DNA from: Halopseudomonas salegens
GTDB taxonomy: Bacteria > Pseudomonadota > Gammaproteobacteria > Pseudomonadales > Pseudomonadaceae
Direction: 5' to 3'
DNA: 64,000 bases
Assembly: GCF_900105655.1 (NCBI RefSeq)
Contig: NZ_LT629787.1
Span: 3,720,001 to 3,784,000, forward strand
The position numbers and the translations under genes are program-made. Position 1 is the stretch's first letter, and each line of letters opens with the position of its first letter. Shown piece by piece: positions 10,873 to 20,155 of the stretch. The notes under the pieces were generated by a model. That model saw only the letters and a program-made list of their open reading frames with translations, was not told where the DNA came from and searched no databases.

Positions 10873-11849
10873 ATCACGCTGGCCAGCCAACCGGGAAAGC
10901 GCTGCTCCAGATAATAGCGTGGCCGCCATGGCGGGCCTTCAACAAAGCCGACATGTCCGCCAGTGGGGTAAAGCTCCATTTGCGTGTCTGGGGCCAGCTC
11001 TGCTTGCTCGGGAATGCTGTATGGATACACAAAAGGATCGTCCAGCGCCTGGATAATCAGCGTGGGTACGCGGATGGCGGAGAGAAAGTAGCGGCTGCTG
11101 CAGCGACGGTAGTAATCCTCTGCACTGGCAAAGCCATGCAGGGGGGCGGTTATGCGATGATCGAAATCCCAGAAGCTGTCCATGTCTTCCAGCGAACCAA
11201 TCGCCTCAAGGCGCGCATGTTCCGCGTGCAGGCCCTGATGGGCAAACAGCCGCTGCTTGTTGCGTGTGTAGGCCAGCAGGTCTCGCAAAAAGCGCGCCTG
11301 ATAAATGCGTGAAAAGCCCTGACCGATGCGGTCGGCGCACTGGTCGAGGCGAAAGGGTACCGAGACGGCGGCAGCGGCTTTCAGCCGGCAGTCGGCACCG
11401 CATTCGCCGAGGTATTTGAGCAATACATTGCCGCCCAGCGAATAACCGACGGCGGCCAGGGTGCGCCCGAGTTGTTGCTGGCTGAGATAATCCACCACTT
11501 CGGCGAGGTCTTCGCTGGCGCCGGAATGGTAACTGCGCGCCCGCTGGTTGGGTTCGCCGGAGCAGCCACGCCAGTTCACCGCCACGCTGGGCCAACCCTG
11601 CGCTGCCAAGGCCTGTTGCTGGCCAAGGATATACAGCGAATTGGAACTGCCTGTCAGACCGTGCAGCAGAATCACCAGCGGTGCATCGGGGTTATCCGGG
11701 CCGTACCAGTCCAGATCCAGAAAGTCGCCATCGCTGAGGGTCAGGCGTTGCCGCTGGCGGTGGAGTTGCGGTGCGCGGCGGAAAAACGGACTGAACAGGG
11801 TCTGACTGTGCCCGCCGGGCAGCCAGCGCGACGGGCGGAACAGGCTCAT
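10845..11849 (-). CDS. YheT-family alpha/beta hydrolase
   Basis: 334 residues. The N-terminal PGGHSQTL motif is characteristic of the YheT/ABHD1-3 group. LLHGLTGSS forms the oxyanion region, GYSLGG carries the nucleophile Ser, and the C-terminal GGHVGF carries the catalytic His. Esterase or lipase-like chemistry is expected; the substrate is unknown. The start at 11849 (MSLFRPSRW) forms an ATGA overlap with the rsmD stop and is preferred over the ORF start five codons upstream. It is the last gene of a four-gene coupled run. Confidence 0.92.
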   Translation of the reverse strand: MSLFRPSRWLPGGHSQTLFSPFFRRAPQLHRQRQRLTLSDGDFLDLDWYGPDNPDAPLVILLHGLTGSSNSLYILGQQQALAAQGWPSVAVNWRGCSGEPNQRARSYHSGASEDLAEVVDYLSQQQLGRTLAAVGYSLGGNVLLKYLGECGADCRLKAAAAVSVPFRLDQCADRIGQGFSRIYQARFLRDLLAYTRNKQRLFAHQGLHAEHARLEAIGSLEDMDSFWDFDHRITAPLHGFASAEDYYRRCSSRYFLSAIRVPTLIIQALDDPFVYPYSIPEQAELAPDTQMELYPTGGHVGFVEGPPWRPRYYLEQRFPGWLASVIQASSPGNG

Positions 11850-12439
11850 GCCTGGCGTTGCCACAGGCTGTACCAGACCTTGCCGGCGCGCTTTTCCCGG
11901 TGCAGGTGCCAGTTAGCCGGCAGGGCAAGCTGTGCCGGGCTTTGCTCGCTTTCCAGGTAAACCCAGGCGCGGCTGGTCAGCCAGCCATTGGTTTCCAGCG
12001 CCTGGCAGGCCGGCAGCAACAGATCCTGATGAAAGGGCGGATCAAGAAAGGCCAGCTCATAGGGTTCAGCCGGGGGCAGCGCCACCAGGCTCAGGGCATC
12101 CTGCTGGCGAACGTCGGCGCGATCACACTTCAGCGTTTGCAGGTGCTCGCGCAGGGTGCTGACTACCTCGCGGCTAAGGTCACAGGCGAGCACTTCGGCA
12201 GCGCCCCGTGACAGGGCTTCGAGCGTCAGTGCGCCACTGCCGGCAAACAGATCAAGACAGCGCGCGTTTTCCACCTGGCCGCCAAGCCAGTTGAACAGAG
12301 TTTCACGCACCCGATCCGGGGTAGGTCGCAGGCCAGGCTGAACGACAAAGTCGAAGCGGCGGCTGCGCCATTCGCCGGCAATAATGCGTACCTGACTGCG
12401 TTCCGGCTTTTTCGGACTACCGGGTTTGCGTGCGCTCAT
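11846..12439 (-). CDS. rsmD: 16S rRNA (guanine(966)-N(2))-methyltransferase
   Basis: A 197-residue SAM-dependent methyltransferase acting on G966 in the 30S subunit. LDLFAGSGALTLEALSRGA is the SAM-binding motif I and LAFLDPPFHQ the catalytic DPPF motif IV. RIIAGEWRSRRF near the N-terminus is typical of RsmD. The ATG overlaps the stop of the upstream M16 gene in an ATGA. Confidence 0.96.
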   Translation of the reverse strand: MSARKPGSPKKPERSQVRIIAGEWRSRRFDFVVQPGLRPTPDRVRETLFNWLGGQVENARCLDLFAGSGALTLEALSRGAAEVLACDLSREVVSTLREHLQTLKCDRADVRQQDALSLVALPPAEPYELAFLDPPFHQDLLLPACQALETNGWLTSRAWVYLESEQSPAQLALPANWHLHREKRAGKVWYSLWQRQA

Positions 12440-13920
12440 GCGTCGTCCTCATCCAATGGCGGGCCCAGGGTTATGGTCAGGCGCTGTTCGGCAGGGAGGT
12501 GTTGTTGCAGTGCTGTGCGGATATCTTCAGCACTCAGCGCTTCAATCTCTTTGATAAATTGCTGCATCTGGTTGGCTGGCAGGTCATAGAAGCCGTTGGC
12601 TGCCAGCTGGCTGACAATGGCGCTATTACTCGAGGTACCCAGTACAAACTGGCCAAGCAACTGGCGTTTGGCGCGCGCCAGTTCATCGTCGCTGGGACCT
12701 TCGGCAATGAACTGATCCAGCGTCTGGTTGATGACGTCGAGGGCTTCGCGGGCCTGATCGCTGCGCGTCTGCATGCTGATCATGAAGGGACCTCTGGCCG
12801 CCATGGGGGTAAACCCGCTGCTGACTGAATAGGATAGCCCGCGCTGTTCCCTGATCTGTTCCATTAGTCGCGACCCGAATCCGGAACCACCAAGAATCTG
12901 GTTGGCGACGTAGAGTGCGGGGTAATCGGGGTCATGCCGGGTGACACCGTGCTGGCCGATCAGGATATGGGTTTGCTGGCTGTCGAAGTCGACATGCCGG
13001 TGGTCGCCCGCGACCTCGGGCAGAGCAGGCAACTCGTCGGCGACACGGCCTTGTGGCAGCGCATCAGCCAGCTGTTGGGCAATCTGCTCGGCCTCGTTGC
13101 GGTCCAGGTCGCCAACCAGAGCAATGGTCAGGTTGCTGGCGTTGTAAAACTGCTTGTGAAAGTCGTGCAGTGCCTGCGGTGTCAATGCCGCCAGGCTGTC
13201 CACACTGCCTTGCGGCAAATGACCATAGGGGTGGTCCGGATAGAGTGCGCTCCAGAAGGCTTCACTGGCCAGAGCCGCGGGCCGCTGCTGGCGGAGCTGC
13301 AGGCCGGCCAGATACTGCTCGCGTAGCCGCTCGAAAGCGTCTTCGGGAAAGCTTGGGGCTGCTACTACCTGAATAAAAAGATCCAGCGCCGCTTGCCGTT
13401 GCTCCATCGCGCTCAGGCTGCGCAGGTTGGCGGTAGCCATATCGCGATGTGCGCTGTTGTCGAACTGGGCGCCCAGCTCTTCAAAGCCGGTGGCAATGGC
13501 CCCGGCATCCAGCTCGCCACTGCCTTCTCCAAGCAGACTGTTGGTCAGGCTGGCGATACCGGGTTGATCGCCATCACGGCTGGCCCCGGCGGCAAACACC
13601 AGGCGCAGGTCGAACATCGGCAACTCCGGTGCCGGCATGAAGTACACCAGCCCGCCCTGGGTCGTGCGCCAGCTCTGCAAATCGAGCTCACGACTGGGCA
13701 GTGGTTGATCATCCACCAGTACGCTCAGCGATTCCAGGCGGGGCAGGTCGGCTGCATTCAGGCCGGGAATCTCGAGGTCATTGACCGATGCTGGTTCCAT
13801 TTCACTGGTCGGTGAAACAGGTTCGCGTTTCTCGGTTTCCCGCCACAGCAGCAGGGCGACCACGATCAGCATAACAATGGCGCCGACCCAGCGCGCCGGT
13901 GACATGGGTTGTACGGACAT
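12436..13920 (-). CDS. M16-family peptidase-like protein lacking the zinc motif
   Basis: A 494-residue M16B-type protein with an N-terminal membrane anchor (AIVMLIVVALLLW). The position where active M16 enzymes carry HxxEH reads GIASLTNSLLGEG, so it is expected to be non-catalytic. The later EQRGLSYSVSSGF segment is the Arg/Tyr substrate-binding feature found in the C-terminal halves of these enzymes. It probably pairs with the active M16 protein encoded just upstream, as in two-subunit M16B proteases. The ATG at 13920 makes an ATGA overlap with that gene; the TTG one codon earlier is less likely. Confidence 0.92.
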   Translation of the reverse strand: MSVQPMSPARWVGAIVMLIVVALLLWRETEKREPVSPTSEMEPASVNDLEIPGLNAADLPRLESLSVLVDDQPLPSRELDLQSWRTTQGGLVYFMPAPELPMFDLRLVFAAGASRDGDQPGIASLTNSLLGEGSGELDAGAIATGFEELGAQFDNSAHRDMATANLRSLSAMEQRQAALDLFIQVVAAPSFPEDAFERLREQYLAGLQLRQQRPAALASEAFWSALYPDHPYGHLPQGSVDSLAALTPQALHDFHKQFYNASNLTIALVGDLDRNEAEQIAQQLADALPQGRVADELPALPEVAGDHRHVDFDSQQTHILIGQHGVTRHDPDYPALYVANQILGGSGFGSRLMEQIREQRGLSYSVSSGFTPMAARGPFMISMQTRSDQAREALDVINQTLDQFIAEGPSDDELARAKRQLLGQFVLGTSSNSAIVSQLAANGFYDLPANQMQQFIKEIEALSAEDIRTALQQHLPAEQRLTITLGPPLDEDDA

Positions 13921-15275
13921 CAACGGGACTCCTTCAAATGGGCAGGCAATACGTGACTGCGGGTCAGGCGCTCGGGTTGCAGGTAACGACGAGCGACGTC
14001 ACTGACCTGTTCGGGCGTGATTGCCTGCAAGCGCTCGATATCCTCGTCCAGCAGGCTCCAGGGCAGGCCGACACTTTCCAGTTGGCCGATCAGGCGCGCC
14101 TGATGGCTGATGCTGTCTTGAGCGAAGACCAGTTGGGCGATGACCTGATTGCGCACGCGGTCCAGTTCATCCGCACTCGGTGGTTCGGCTTGCAGGCGTT
14201 CGATCTGTGCGTGAATACCGGCTTCCAGTTGTTCCAGGTCGGCATCGCGCGACTGGTTGGGAATGCCGCTGAACAGGAACAGGGTATCGCCGCGGCTGAA
14301 CGCGTCGTAATTGGCGCCCACCGAGGTGGCAATGCCGCTACCGCGCTCCAGTTCACTGGCCAGCCGCGCGCTATGGCCGGCATCCAGTACACCATTCAGC
14401 AGGCGCAAGGCATAGGCTTCCCAGTCTTCTTCGGCGGTGACCAGGCCAGGGACGTTGTAGGCCATCAGCAGGGTCGGCAATTGCACGTTGAGGTACTGTG
14501 TAATGCTGCGCTCGCCACCGGCAGGCAGCTCCAGCGGTGGCCGACGCGGCGGCACAGGGCCGGCCGGAATCGGGCCAAAATAAGTTGTTGCCAGTTCTCG
14601 GGCCGTAGCCAGATCAATATCCCCGGCAAGCACCAGAATGGCGTTGCCCGGATGGTAATGCAGGTCGTACCAGGTACGCAGGTCGTCGACCGTCAGGCGC
14701 TCGATATCATGCATCCAGCCAATGATCGGCTGACTGTAGGGGCTGGCCATATAGGTCTGGGTCAGAAAACGCTCGTAGGCCAGCGAATTGGGGTTGTCAT
14801 CCACCCGCAGGCGACGCTCTTCCTTGATTACTTCCAGTTCGGACAAAAATTCGTCTTCCGGCAGGGTCAGGCCGCGCATGCGCTCGGCTTCGAGTTCCAG
14901 CGCGATCGGCAGCAGGTCGCGACTGAGCAACTGGTAGTAACCGGTATAGTCGCGTCCGGTAAAGGCGTTTTCCTGTGCACCGAGTGCACTCAGCAGCCGT
15001 GAGGCCTGGCCGGGTTCGACGTTGTCGCTGCCCTTGAACATCATGTGCTCGAGTACGTGGGAGATGCCGGTCAGCCCCGGTGGTTCGTCACTGCTGCCGA
15101 CCCGGTACCAGAGCTGGGAAACCACCACCGGGGCGCGTCGGTCCTCGCGCACGACGACCTTGAGGCCGTTATCCAGAGTGAATTCATGGGTACTGTCTGG
15201 CGCTGCTGCCAACAGCGGGCTGCTGACGAGTAGCAGCAGCAAAGGCAAACAGATTCTAAAACTCGCGCGCAACAT
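13920..15275 (-). CDS. M16-family zinc peptidase, catalytic subunit
   Basis: A 451-residue exported zinc peptidase. A signal peptide (LPLLLLLVSSPLLAAA) precedes the inverted zinc motif HVLEH at 73-77, and the third ligand Glu lies in the VIKEERR segment. It is the first gene of the minus-strand run M16-M16-rsmD-hydrolase, each pair joined by a 4-base overlap. It is divergent from ftsY over 117 bases. P. aeruginosa has the same order around ftsY (from memory). Substrate unknown. Confidence 0.94.
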   Translation of the reverse strand: MLRASFRICLPLLLLLVSSPLLAAAPDSTHEFTLDNGLKVVVREDRRAPVVVSQLWYRVGSSDEPPGLTGISHVLEHMMFKGSDNVEPGQASRLLSALGAQENAFTGRDYTGYYQLLSRDLLPIALELEAERMRGLTLPEDEFLSELEVIKEERRLRVDDNPNSLAYERFLTQTYMASPYSQPIIGWMHDIERLTVDDLRTWYDLHYHPGNAILVLAGDIDLATARELATTYFGPIPAGPVPPRRPPLELPAGGERSITQYLNVQLPTLLMAYNVPGLVTAEEDWEAYALRLLNGVLDAGHSARLASELERGSGIATSVGANYDAFSRGDTLFLFSGIPNQSRDADLEQLEAGIHAQIERLQAEPPSADELDRVRNQVIAQLVFAQDSISHQARLIGQLESVGLPWSLLDEDIERLQAITPEQVSDVARRYLQPERLTRSHVLPAHLKESR

Positions 15276-15392
15276 TCGATGTCGTCCCGTTCAGTCGAGG
15301 GTCATACCGCCAAGGGCGGAAGTGGGGTAGGATAACTCATCCTTCAATGCGACCGCGAAAGCGAATCGCCTGACTCTAGATAGTGAACATCC

Positions 15393-16589
15393 ATGTTTGG
15401 TTCCAAAGACAAAGCAACACCGCCTGGCAACGCGGCGGACGGGCAGGATGCCGGCAAGCAGGAAAAAAAAGGCCTGTTTGGCTGGATCAAGAAAAAGGGT
15501 GATGACAGTGCAGACCCGCCTGTCGAACAATCAGCCAGCGCTCCATCCGCAGAGCCCGGCGAACCCTCGACCGGTGACGCCGCTGCGCGCCAGGTAGCGG
15601 CCGAACTCTTCTCCGGGCTGGCCGAAGAGCAACCGCCCGCCGCAGAAAAACCTGCCGAGAGCGAACCCAAAGGCTTCTTCGCCCGCATGAAGCAGGGACT
15701 CTCCAAGACCAGCAACAATCTTGGCGAGGGTATGGCGAATCTGTTCCTCGGCGAGAAAGACATCGACGACGAACTGCTGGAAGAAATGGAAACCCGCCTG
15801 CTGATGGCCGATGTCGGTATCGAGGCAACCATGTTGATCATGGAGTCTCTGCAGGGCAAGGTGCGCCGCCGTGAATTGTCCGACCGCAAGGCGCTGTACC
15901 GCGCGCTGCAGAATGAACTGGAAGCGCTGCTCAGCGATGTTGCCAAGCCGATGCAGGTCGACAGCGCGAAAAAGCCCTATGTGATCCTGGTGGTCGGCGT
16001 GAACGGCGTCGGCAAAACCACCACCATCGGCAAACTGGCCAAGCGGCTGCAAAGCGAAGGCAAGCAGGTCATGCTGGCTGCCGGCGACACCTTCCGCGCC
16101 GCTGCCGTCGAGCAGTTGCAGGTCTGGGGCGAACGCAACCAGATTCCGGTCGTTGCCCAGCACACCGGTGCCGATTCCGCCTCGGTGGTTTTTGATGGGC
16201 TGCAAGCGGCGAAATCGCGGGGCATGGATGTGCTGATCGCCGATACCGCCGGCCGTCTGCACAACAAAGACAACCTGATGGACGAGCTGAAAAAGGTCAA
16301 ACGGGTAATGGCCAAGCTGGACGGCGAAGCCCCGCACGAAGTGCTGCTGGTGCTGGATGCCGGTACCGGCCAGAACGCCATCAGCCAGACCAGGTTGTTC
16401 AACGAGGCCGTCGACCTGACCGGCCTGGTACTGACCAAGCTGGACGGTACCGCCAAGGGCGGGGTGATCTTTGCCCTGGCCAAGCAGTTTGGCTTGCCGA
16501 TCCGTTACATTGGTGTCGGTGAGCAGATTGATGATCTGCGCCCGTTCACTGCACCTGAATTCGTCAAGGCACTGTTTGGCCGCGAGTAA
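15393..16589 (+). CDS. ftsY: Signal recognition particle receptor FtsY
   Basis: A GTPase receptor that docks SRP-ribosome complexes at the inner membrane. It has 398 residues: an acidic/basic A domain (about 1-100, rich in K, E and P), then the N domain and the G domain. GTPase motifs are GVNGVGKTTT (about 202-211), DTAGRL and TKLDGTAKGG. It is followed after 3 bases by ftsE, giving the usual ftsY-ftsE-ftsX operon. Confidence 0.97.
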   Translation: MFGSKDKATPPGNAADGQDAGKQEKKGLFGWIKKKGDDSADPPVEQSASAPSAEPGEPSTGDAAARQVAAELFSGLAEEQPPAAEKPAESEPKGFFARMKQGLSKTSNNLGEGMANLFLGEKDIDDELLEEMETRLLMADVGIEATMLIMESLQGKVRRRELSDRKALYRALQNELEALLSDVAKPMQVDSAKKPYVILVVGVNGVGKTTTIGKLAKRLQSEGKQVMLAAGDTFRAAAVEQLQVWGERNQIPVVAQHTGADSASVVFDGLQAAKSRGMDVLIADTAGRLHNKDNLMDELKKVKRVMAKLDGEAPHEVLLVLDAGTGQNAISQTRLFNEAVDLTGLVLTKLDGTAKGGVIFALAKQFGLPIRYIGVGEQIDDLRPFTAPEFVKALFGRE

Positions 16590-16592
16590 GCG

Positions 16593-17261
16593 ATGATTCG
16601 TTTCGAGCAAGTAGGCAAGCGCTACCCCAACGGCCATATGGGCCTGGACGGGGTGAGTTTTCATATCCGCCGCGGTGAGATGGTGTTTATCACCGGTCAC
16701 TCGGGCGCCGGCAAGAGCACCCTGCTCAAGCTGATCATGTGCATGGAGCGCCCGAGCAGCGGCCAGGTGCATATCGGCGGGCAGGATCTGCGCGATCTCG
16801 GCAGTAACGATATTCCCTACCTGCGTCGGCAGATCGGCGTGGTGTTCCAGAATCACCAGTTGCTGTTTGACCGCACCGTGTTCGATAACGTCGCCCTGCC
16901 ATTGGTGATCAACGGCACCCCGACCGATGAAGTGGGCCGCCGGGTGCGCGCCGCGCTGGACAAGGTGGGCCTGCTGAACAAGGAAAAGAGCTACCCGATT
17001 GCCCTCTCTGGCGGTGAGCAGCAGCGCATCGGCATCGCCCGCGCCGTGGTGCACAAACCGGCCCTGCTGCTGGCCGATGAGCCGACGGGTAACCTGGATC
17101 CGTCGCTGTCGGCGGAGATCATGGCGTTGTTCGAGGACTTCAATCGGGTCGGCGTTACGGTAATGATTGCCAGTCATGACTTGCCGTTGATTGCTCAACT
17201 GGATCACCGCATGCTGACCCTGGATCAAGGTCAGTTGGTGACCGACGGGGAGCAGGCATGA
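16593..17261 (+). CDS. ftsE: Cell division ATP-binding protein FtsE
   Basis: A 222-residue ABC ATPase that with FtsX controls periplasmic amidases during septation. Walker A is GHSGAGKST, the signature LSGGEQQR and Walker B LLADEPTGNLD. Its stop overlaps the ftsX start in an ATGA. Confidence 0.97.
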   Translation: MIRFEQVGKRYPNGHMGLDGVSFHIRRGEMVFITGHSGAGKSTLLKLIMCMERPSSGQVHIGGQDLRDLGSNDIPYLRRQIGVVFQNHQLLFDRTVFDNVALPLVINGTPTDEVGRRVRAALDKVGLLNKEKSYPIALSGGEQQRIGIARAVVHKPALLLADEPTGNLDPSLSAEIMALFEDFNRVGVTVMIASHDLPLIAQLDHRMLTLDQGQLVTDGEQA

Positions 17262-18265
17262 GCGCAGACAAGAAAGCTCCGGAGCGCAAGGAAGCGCGAC
17301 GCAAAAGTGCCAGCGGCGCCGCCCGGTCACGGCGTGACTGGCGCCATCCGTTGCGTGGCTGGGCGGCCAGCCATCGGGACAGTGCCCAACAGGCTGTTAC
17401 TCAGTTGCGCCGTTACCCGTTCAGCAGTGCCATGACAATTCTGGTAATTACCATTGCGCTGGCCCTGCCGATGGGGCTGTCGGTGCTGATCAATCAGATC
17501 GGCCAGCTGGGTATCGATTGGCAAAGCTCTACTCAGCTGTCGGTGTTTCTCGAAGATCGCGTCAGCCAGGAAGAGGCTGACACGCTGAGTGCCGACATGG
17601 CCGCTCTGCCTGGCGTCGCCAGTACGGAGCTGCTGGATCGCACCCTTGCGCTGGCCGAGTTCCAGCAACATTCCGGCATGGGCGATGCCTTGCAACAGCT
17701 GGATTACAATCCTTTACCGCATGTCATTGTGGTCACGCCGACCTCGCTCACTGGTGGCGCGACCGCGCTGGAACCTTTGCGTGATCGCCTGGCCCAGCTG
17801 GAAGGGGTCGAGCTGGTTCAGATTGACCTGCTCTGGGTTGAGCGTCTGGCAGCCATTCTGAACATGCTGGAGCGTTTCGTCGGCGGTCTGGCCCTTATGT
17901 TGGTGCTGGCGCTGTTGCTGGTGATTGCCAATACCATCCGCCTGGCGATTGAAAGCCGACGTGACGAGATTCAGGTGGTCAAACTGGTCGGTGGCACCGA
18001 TGCCTTTGTGCGCCGGCCTTTTCTGTATATCGGCGTGCTCTACGGGCTGATAGCCGGTTTGTTGGCCTGGTTGCTGCTGAGCATCGGCCTTTTCTGGCTC
18101 AACCGCACCGTGCGTGAGGTCGCCAGGCTGTACAACAGTGATTTCGGCCTGGGTCTGATGCCCTTTGGTGACGGGCTGACATTGCTCGCCGGCGCCATGT
18201 TGCTGGGCCTGGTTGGCGCCTGGTTGGCAGTTGGTCGGCATATTCGGGCCATTGAGCCGCAGTAG
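17258..18265 (+). CDS. ftsX: Cell division protein FtsX
   Basis: A 335-residue permease-like partner of FtsE. A basic N-terminal cytoplasmic tail (about 1-55) is followed by TM1 (SAMTILVITIALALPMGLSV), a periplasmic domain, and three further membrane segments, two around LALMLVLALLLVIA and GLIAGLLAWLLLSIGLF. In P. aeruginosa the next gene is rpoH (from memory); here a convergent recN follows 46 bases later. Confidence 0.96.
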   Translation: MSADKKAPERKEARRKSASGAARSRRDWRHPLRGWAASHRDSAQQAVTQLRRYPFSSAMTILVITIALALPMGLSVLINQIGQLGIDWQSSTQLSVFLEDRVSQEEADTLSADMAALPGVASTELLDRTLALAEFQQHSGMGDALQQLDYNPLPHVIVVTPTSLTGGATALEPLRDRLAQLEGVELVQIDLLWVERLAAILNMLERFVGGLALMLVLALLLVIANTIRLAIESRRDEIQVVKLVGGTDAFVRRPFLYIGVLYGLIAGLLAWLLLSIGLFWLNRTVREVARLYNSDFGLGLMPFGDGLTLLAGAMLLGLVGAWLAVGRHIRAIEPQ

Positions 18266-18283
18266 GCTGGAGGGCTCCCAGCC
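18265..18283 (+). terminator. Hairpin at the end of ftsX
   Basis: GGCTGG / CCAGCC arms with a 7-base loop begin at the last base of the ftsX stop. There is no T run, so this may be a weak or Rho-assisted end of the ftsYEX operon, in the 46-base gap before convergent recN. Confidence 0.35.
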
Positions 18284-18311
18284 TCGCTATCAGCCTGCTG
18301 GTCTGATTTTC

Positions 18312-19982
18312 TCAGTTGACGGCAGACAACAGTTTTTTCGCGTGGGCCAGCGACTCTGCCGTCATGTCCAGGCCTCCGAGCATGCGGGCAATCTCCTCGG
18401 TGCGCTTGTCGCTGTCGAGACGGTCAATACAGGTCCGGGTTGAATGCTTGCTCTGCTCCTTGCGCACAAACAGGTGCTGGTGGCCTTGCGCGGCGACCTG
18501 GGGTAGATGCGTAACGGTAATGACCTGGCCATTGGCACCCAGTTGACGCAATAACTGCCCGACAATTTCTGCGGTGGGTCCGCCAATCCCGACATCTACT
18601 TCATCAAATACCAGTGTGGGGGTGCGAGAGGTTTGTGCGGTGACCACCTGAATCGCCAGGCTGATTCGCGACAGCTCGCCGCCCGAGGCCACCTTGGCTA
18701 GCGGTTTGCAGGGTTGGCCGGGGTTGCTGCTGACCAGAAATTCGACGCTTTCCAGGCCTTGCGGCGGATAGCGCTCGGCATCCAGGGCTGTCAGTTGCAG
18801 TTCGACCCGCCCGCCCGGCATGCCCAGTTGCTGGATATTGCTGCTGACCGCCTTGGCCAGCTTGCTGGCTGCTTTGCTGCGCGCGGCACTCAGTTTGTCA
18901 GCCAGTTGCCGATAGTGTTCGCGGTAGGCCTGAAGCTCTTCCTGCAGGCGTTCGGTATCGGCATCCTGTTGCTGAAACCGTTCCAGTTCGTCGCTCAGTT
19001 GCTGTTGCAGCTCGCCCAGTTGCTCGGGCTGGATACGGTGTTTGCGGGCCAGTTCATAAAGGGCACTCAGGCGTTCTTCCACGTCCTGCTGGCGAGCGGG
19101 GTCGGCTTCGAAATGATCCAGGTAGCGGTTCAGCTCGCCCATGGCTTCTTCGACCTGTATCTGCGCGCTGGCCAGCAGGTTCTGAGCTTCCTGCAGGTGG
19201 CGGCTGTGTTCGCTGATGCCATCGAGCCGGCTCAGGCTGGCATTCAGTGATTGCAGTACGCTGCCACTGTCGCTTTCGCTGCACAGGCTGGTGATCTGCT
19301 GGCAGTTATGCAGAATCTGTTCGGCATTCGCCAGTTCACGCTGCTCCAGTTCCAGTTGGGTCAATTCGCCTTCCTGCAGGCCGAGATTGTCGAGCTCTTC
19401 CAGCTGGTAGCTGAGCAGCTGCTGACGCGCGCTCTGCTCCTCGTTGCTCTGGCTGGCCTGCTGCAAGGCCTGCTCGGTCTGCCGGCAGCGTTGGGCTGCC
19501 AGCTGCACCTGGCGCGCCAGATCGCCGTGGCCGGCATAGTCATCGAGCAGGCGGCGGTGGGAGTCTGTTTTCAACAGTGACTGATGTTCGTGCTGGCTGT
19601 GAATATCAATCAGCATCTCGCCGAGGCTGCGCAAATCCTGTTGCGGGCAGGGGCTGCCATTGATGTAGCCGCGGGAGCGACCCTCAGCGGTAATCACCCG
19701 ACGCAGGATGACCTGATCATCGCTGTCCAGGTCGCGCTCCTGCAACCAGCTCCGGGCTTCGCTGATGTTGCTGATGTCAAAGGTGGCGAGGATGTCGGCC
19801 TTGTCGCTGCCGGGACGCACGGCACCGCTGTCGGCGCGGTCGCCCAGGGTGAGCGCCAGGGCGTCGAGCATGATGGATTTGCCCGCGCCGGTTTCTCCCG
19901 AGACCACGGTCATGCCCTGCTGAAAGTCCAGTTCCAGGTGGTCGACAATGGCGTAATTGTTCACCGCAAGGTGCACCAGCAT
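18312..19982 (-). CDS. recN: DNA repair protein RecN
   Basis: A 556-residue SMC-like ATPase for double-strand-break repair. It has Walker A GETGAGKSIMLDAL near 29-42, two coiled-coil arms rich in Q, E and L, a conserved SGGELSR signature in the C-terminal head and the VFDEVDVGIGG Walker B. It is divergent from grpE, with a LexA box 25 bases ahead of its ATG, so SOS control is likely. Confidence 0.97.
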   Translation of the reverse strand: MLVHLAVNNYAIVDHLELDFQQGMTVVSGETGAGKSIMLDALALTLGDRADSGAVRPGSDKADILATFDISNISEARSWLQERDLDSDDQVILRRVITAEGRSRGYINGSPCPQQDLRSLGEMLIDIHSQHEHQSLLKTDSHRRLLDDYAGHGDLARQVQLAAQRCRQTEQALQQASQSNEEQSARQQLLSYQLEELDNLGLQEGELTQLELEQRELANAEQILHNCQQITSLCSESDSGSVLQSLNASLSRLDGISEHSRHLQEAQNLLASAQIQVEEAMGELNRYLDHFEADPARQQDVEERLSALYELARKHRIQPEQLGELQQQLSDELERFQQQDADTERLQEELQAYREHYRQLADKLSAARSKAASKLAKAVSSNIQQLGMPGGRVELQLTALDAERYPPQGLESVEFLVSSNPGQPCKPLAKVASGGELSRISLAIQVVTAQTSRTPTLVFDEVDVGIGGPTAEIVGQLLRQLGANGQVITVTHLPQVAAQGHQHLFVRKEQSKHSTRTCIDRLDSDKRTEEIARMLGGLDMTAESLAHAKKLLSAVN

Positions 19983-20006
19983 GGGCTCTCTCCTTCGAAA
20001 TCCGGT

Positions 20007-20022
20007 CTGGTTATTTATACAG
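20007..20022 (-). promoter_or_regulatory. LexA (SOS) box of recN
   Basis: On the minus strand the sequence reads TACTGTATAAATAACCAG. Its core matches the gammaproteobacterial LexA consensus CTGT-N8-ACAG with a single mismatch (CCAG for ACAG). The site sits just upstream of recN, a well-known SOS gene. Confidence 0.75.
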
Positions 20023-20070
20023 TACTTTTTCCATGTCTGGCAAGCGCTGGAAAATCCCCTGGCGTTAACC

Positions 20071-20099
20071 CTTGAAGCCTGGGTTGCATGTCCCCATAT
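20071..20099 (+). promoter_or_regulatory. Sigma-32-type heat-shock promoter of grpE
   Basis: CTTGAA (20071-20076), a 15-base spacer, then CCCCATAT (20092-20099), a near-perfect match to the sigma-32 consensus (CTTGAAA / CCCCATnT). It lies 57 bases upstream of the grpE start. Confidence 0.82.
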
Positions 20100-20155
20100 A
20101 GGTCATCAGTCAACGCTCAAACGGGCTTGTCGCCCAAGCATTACAGGAGATCAGT

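Noticed and set aside
15531..17330. A 599-codon open frame antisense to ftsY and ftsE
   Set aside because: It spans two recognised genes and their junction on the opposite strand, and its translation has no recognisable domain.
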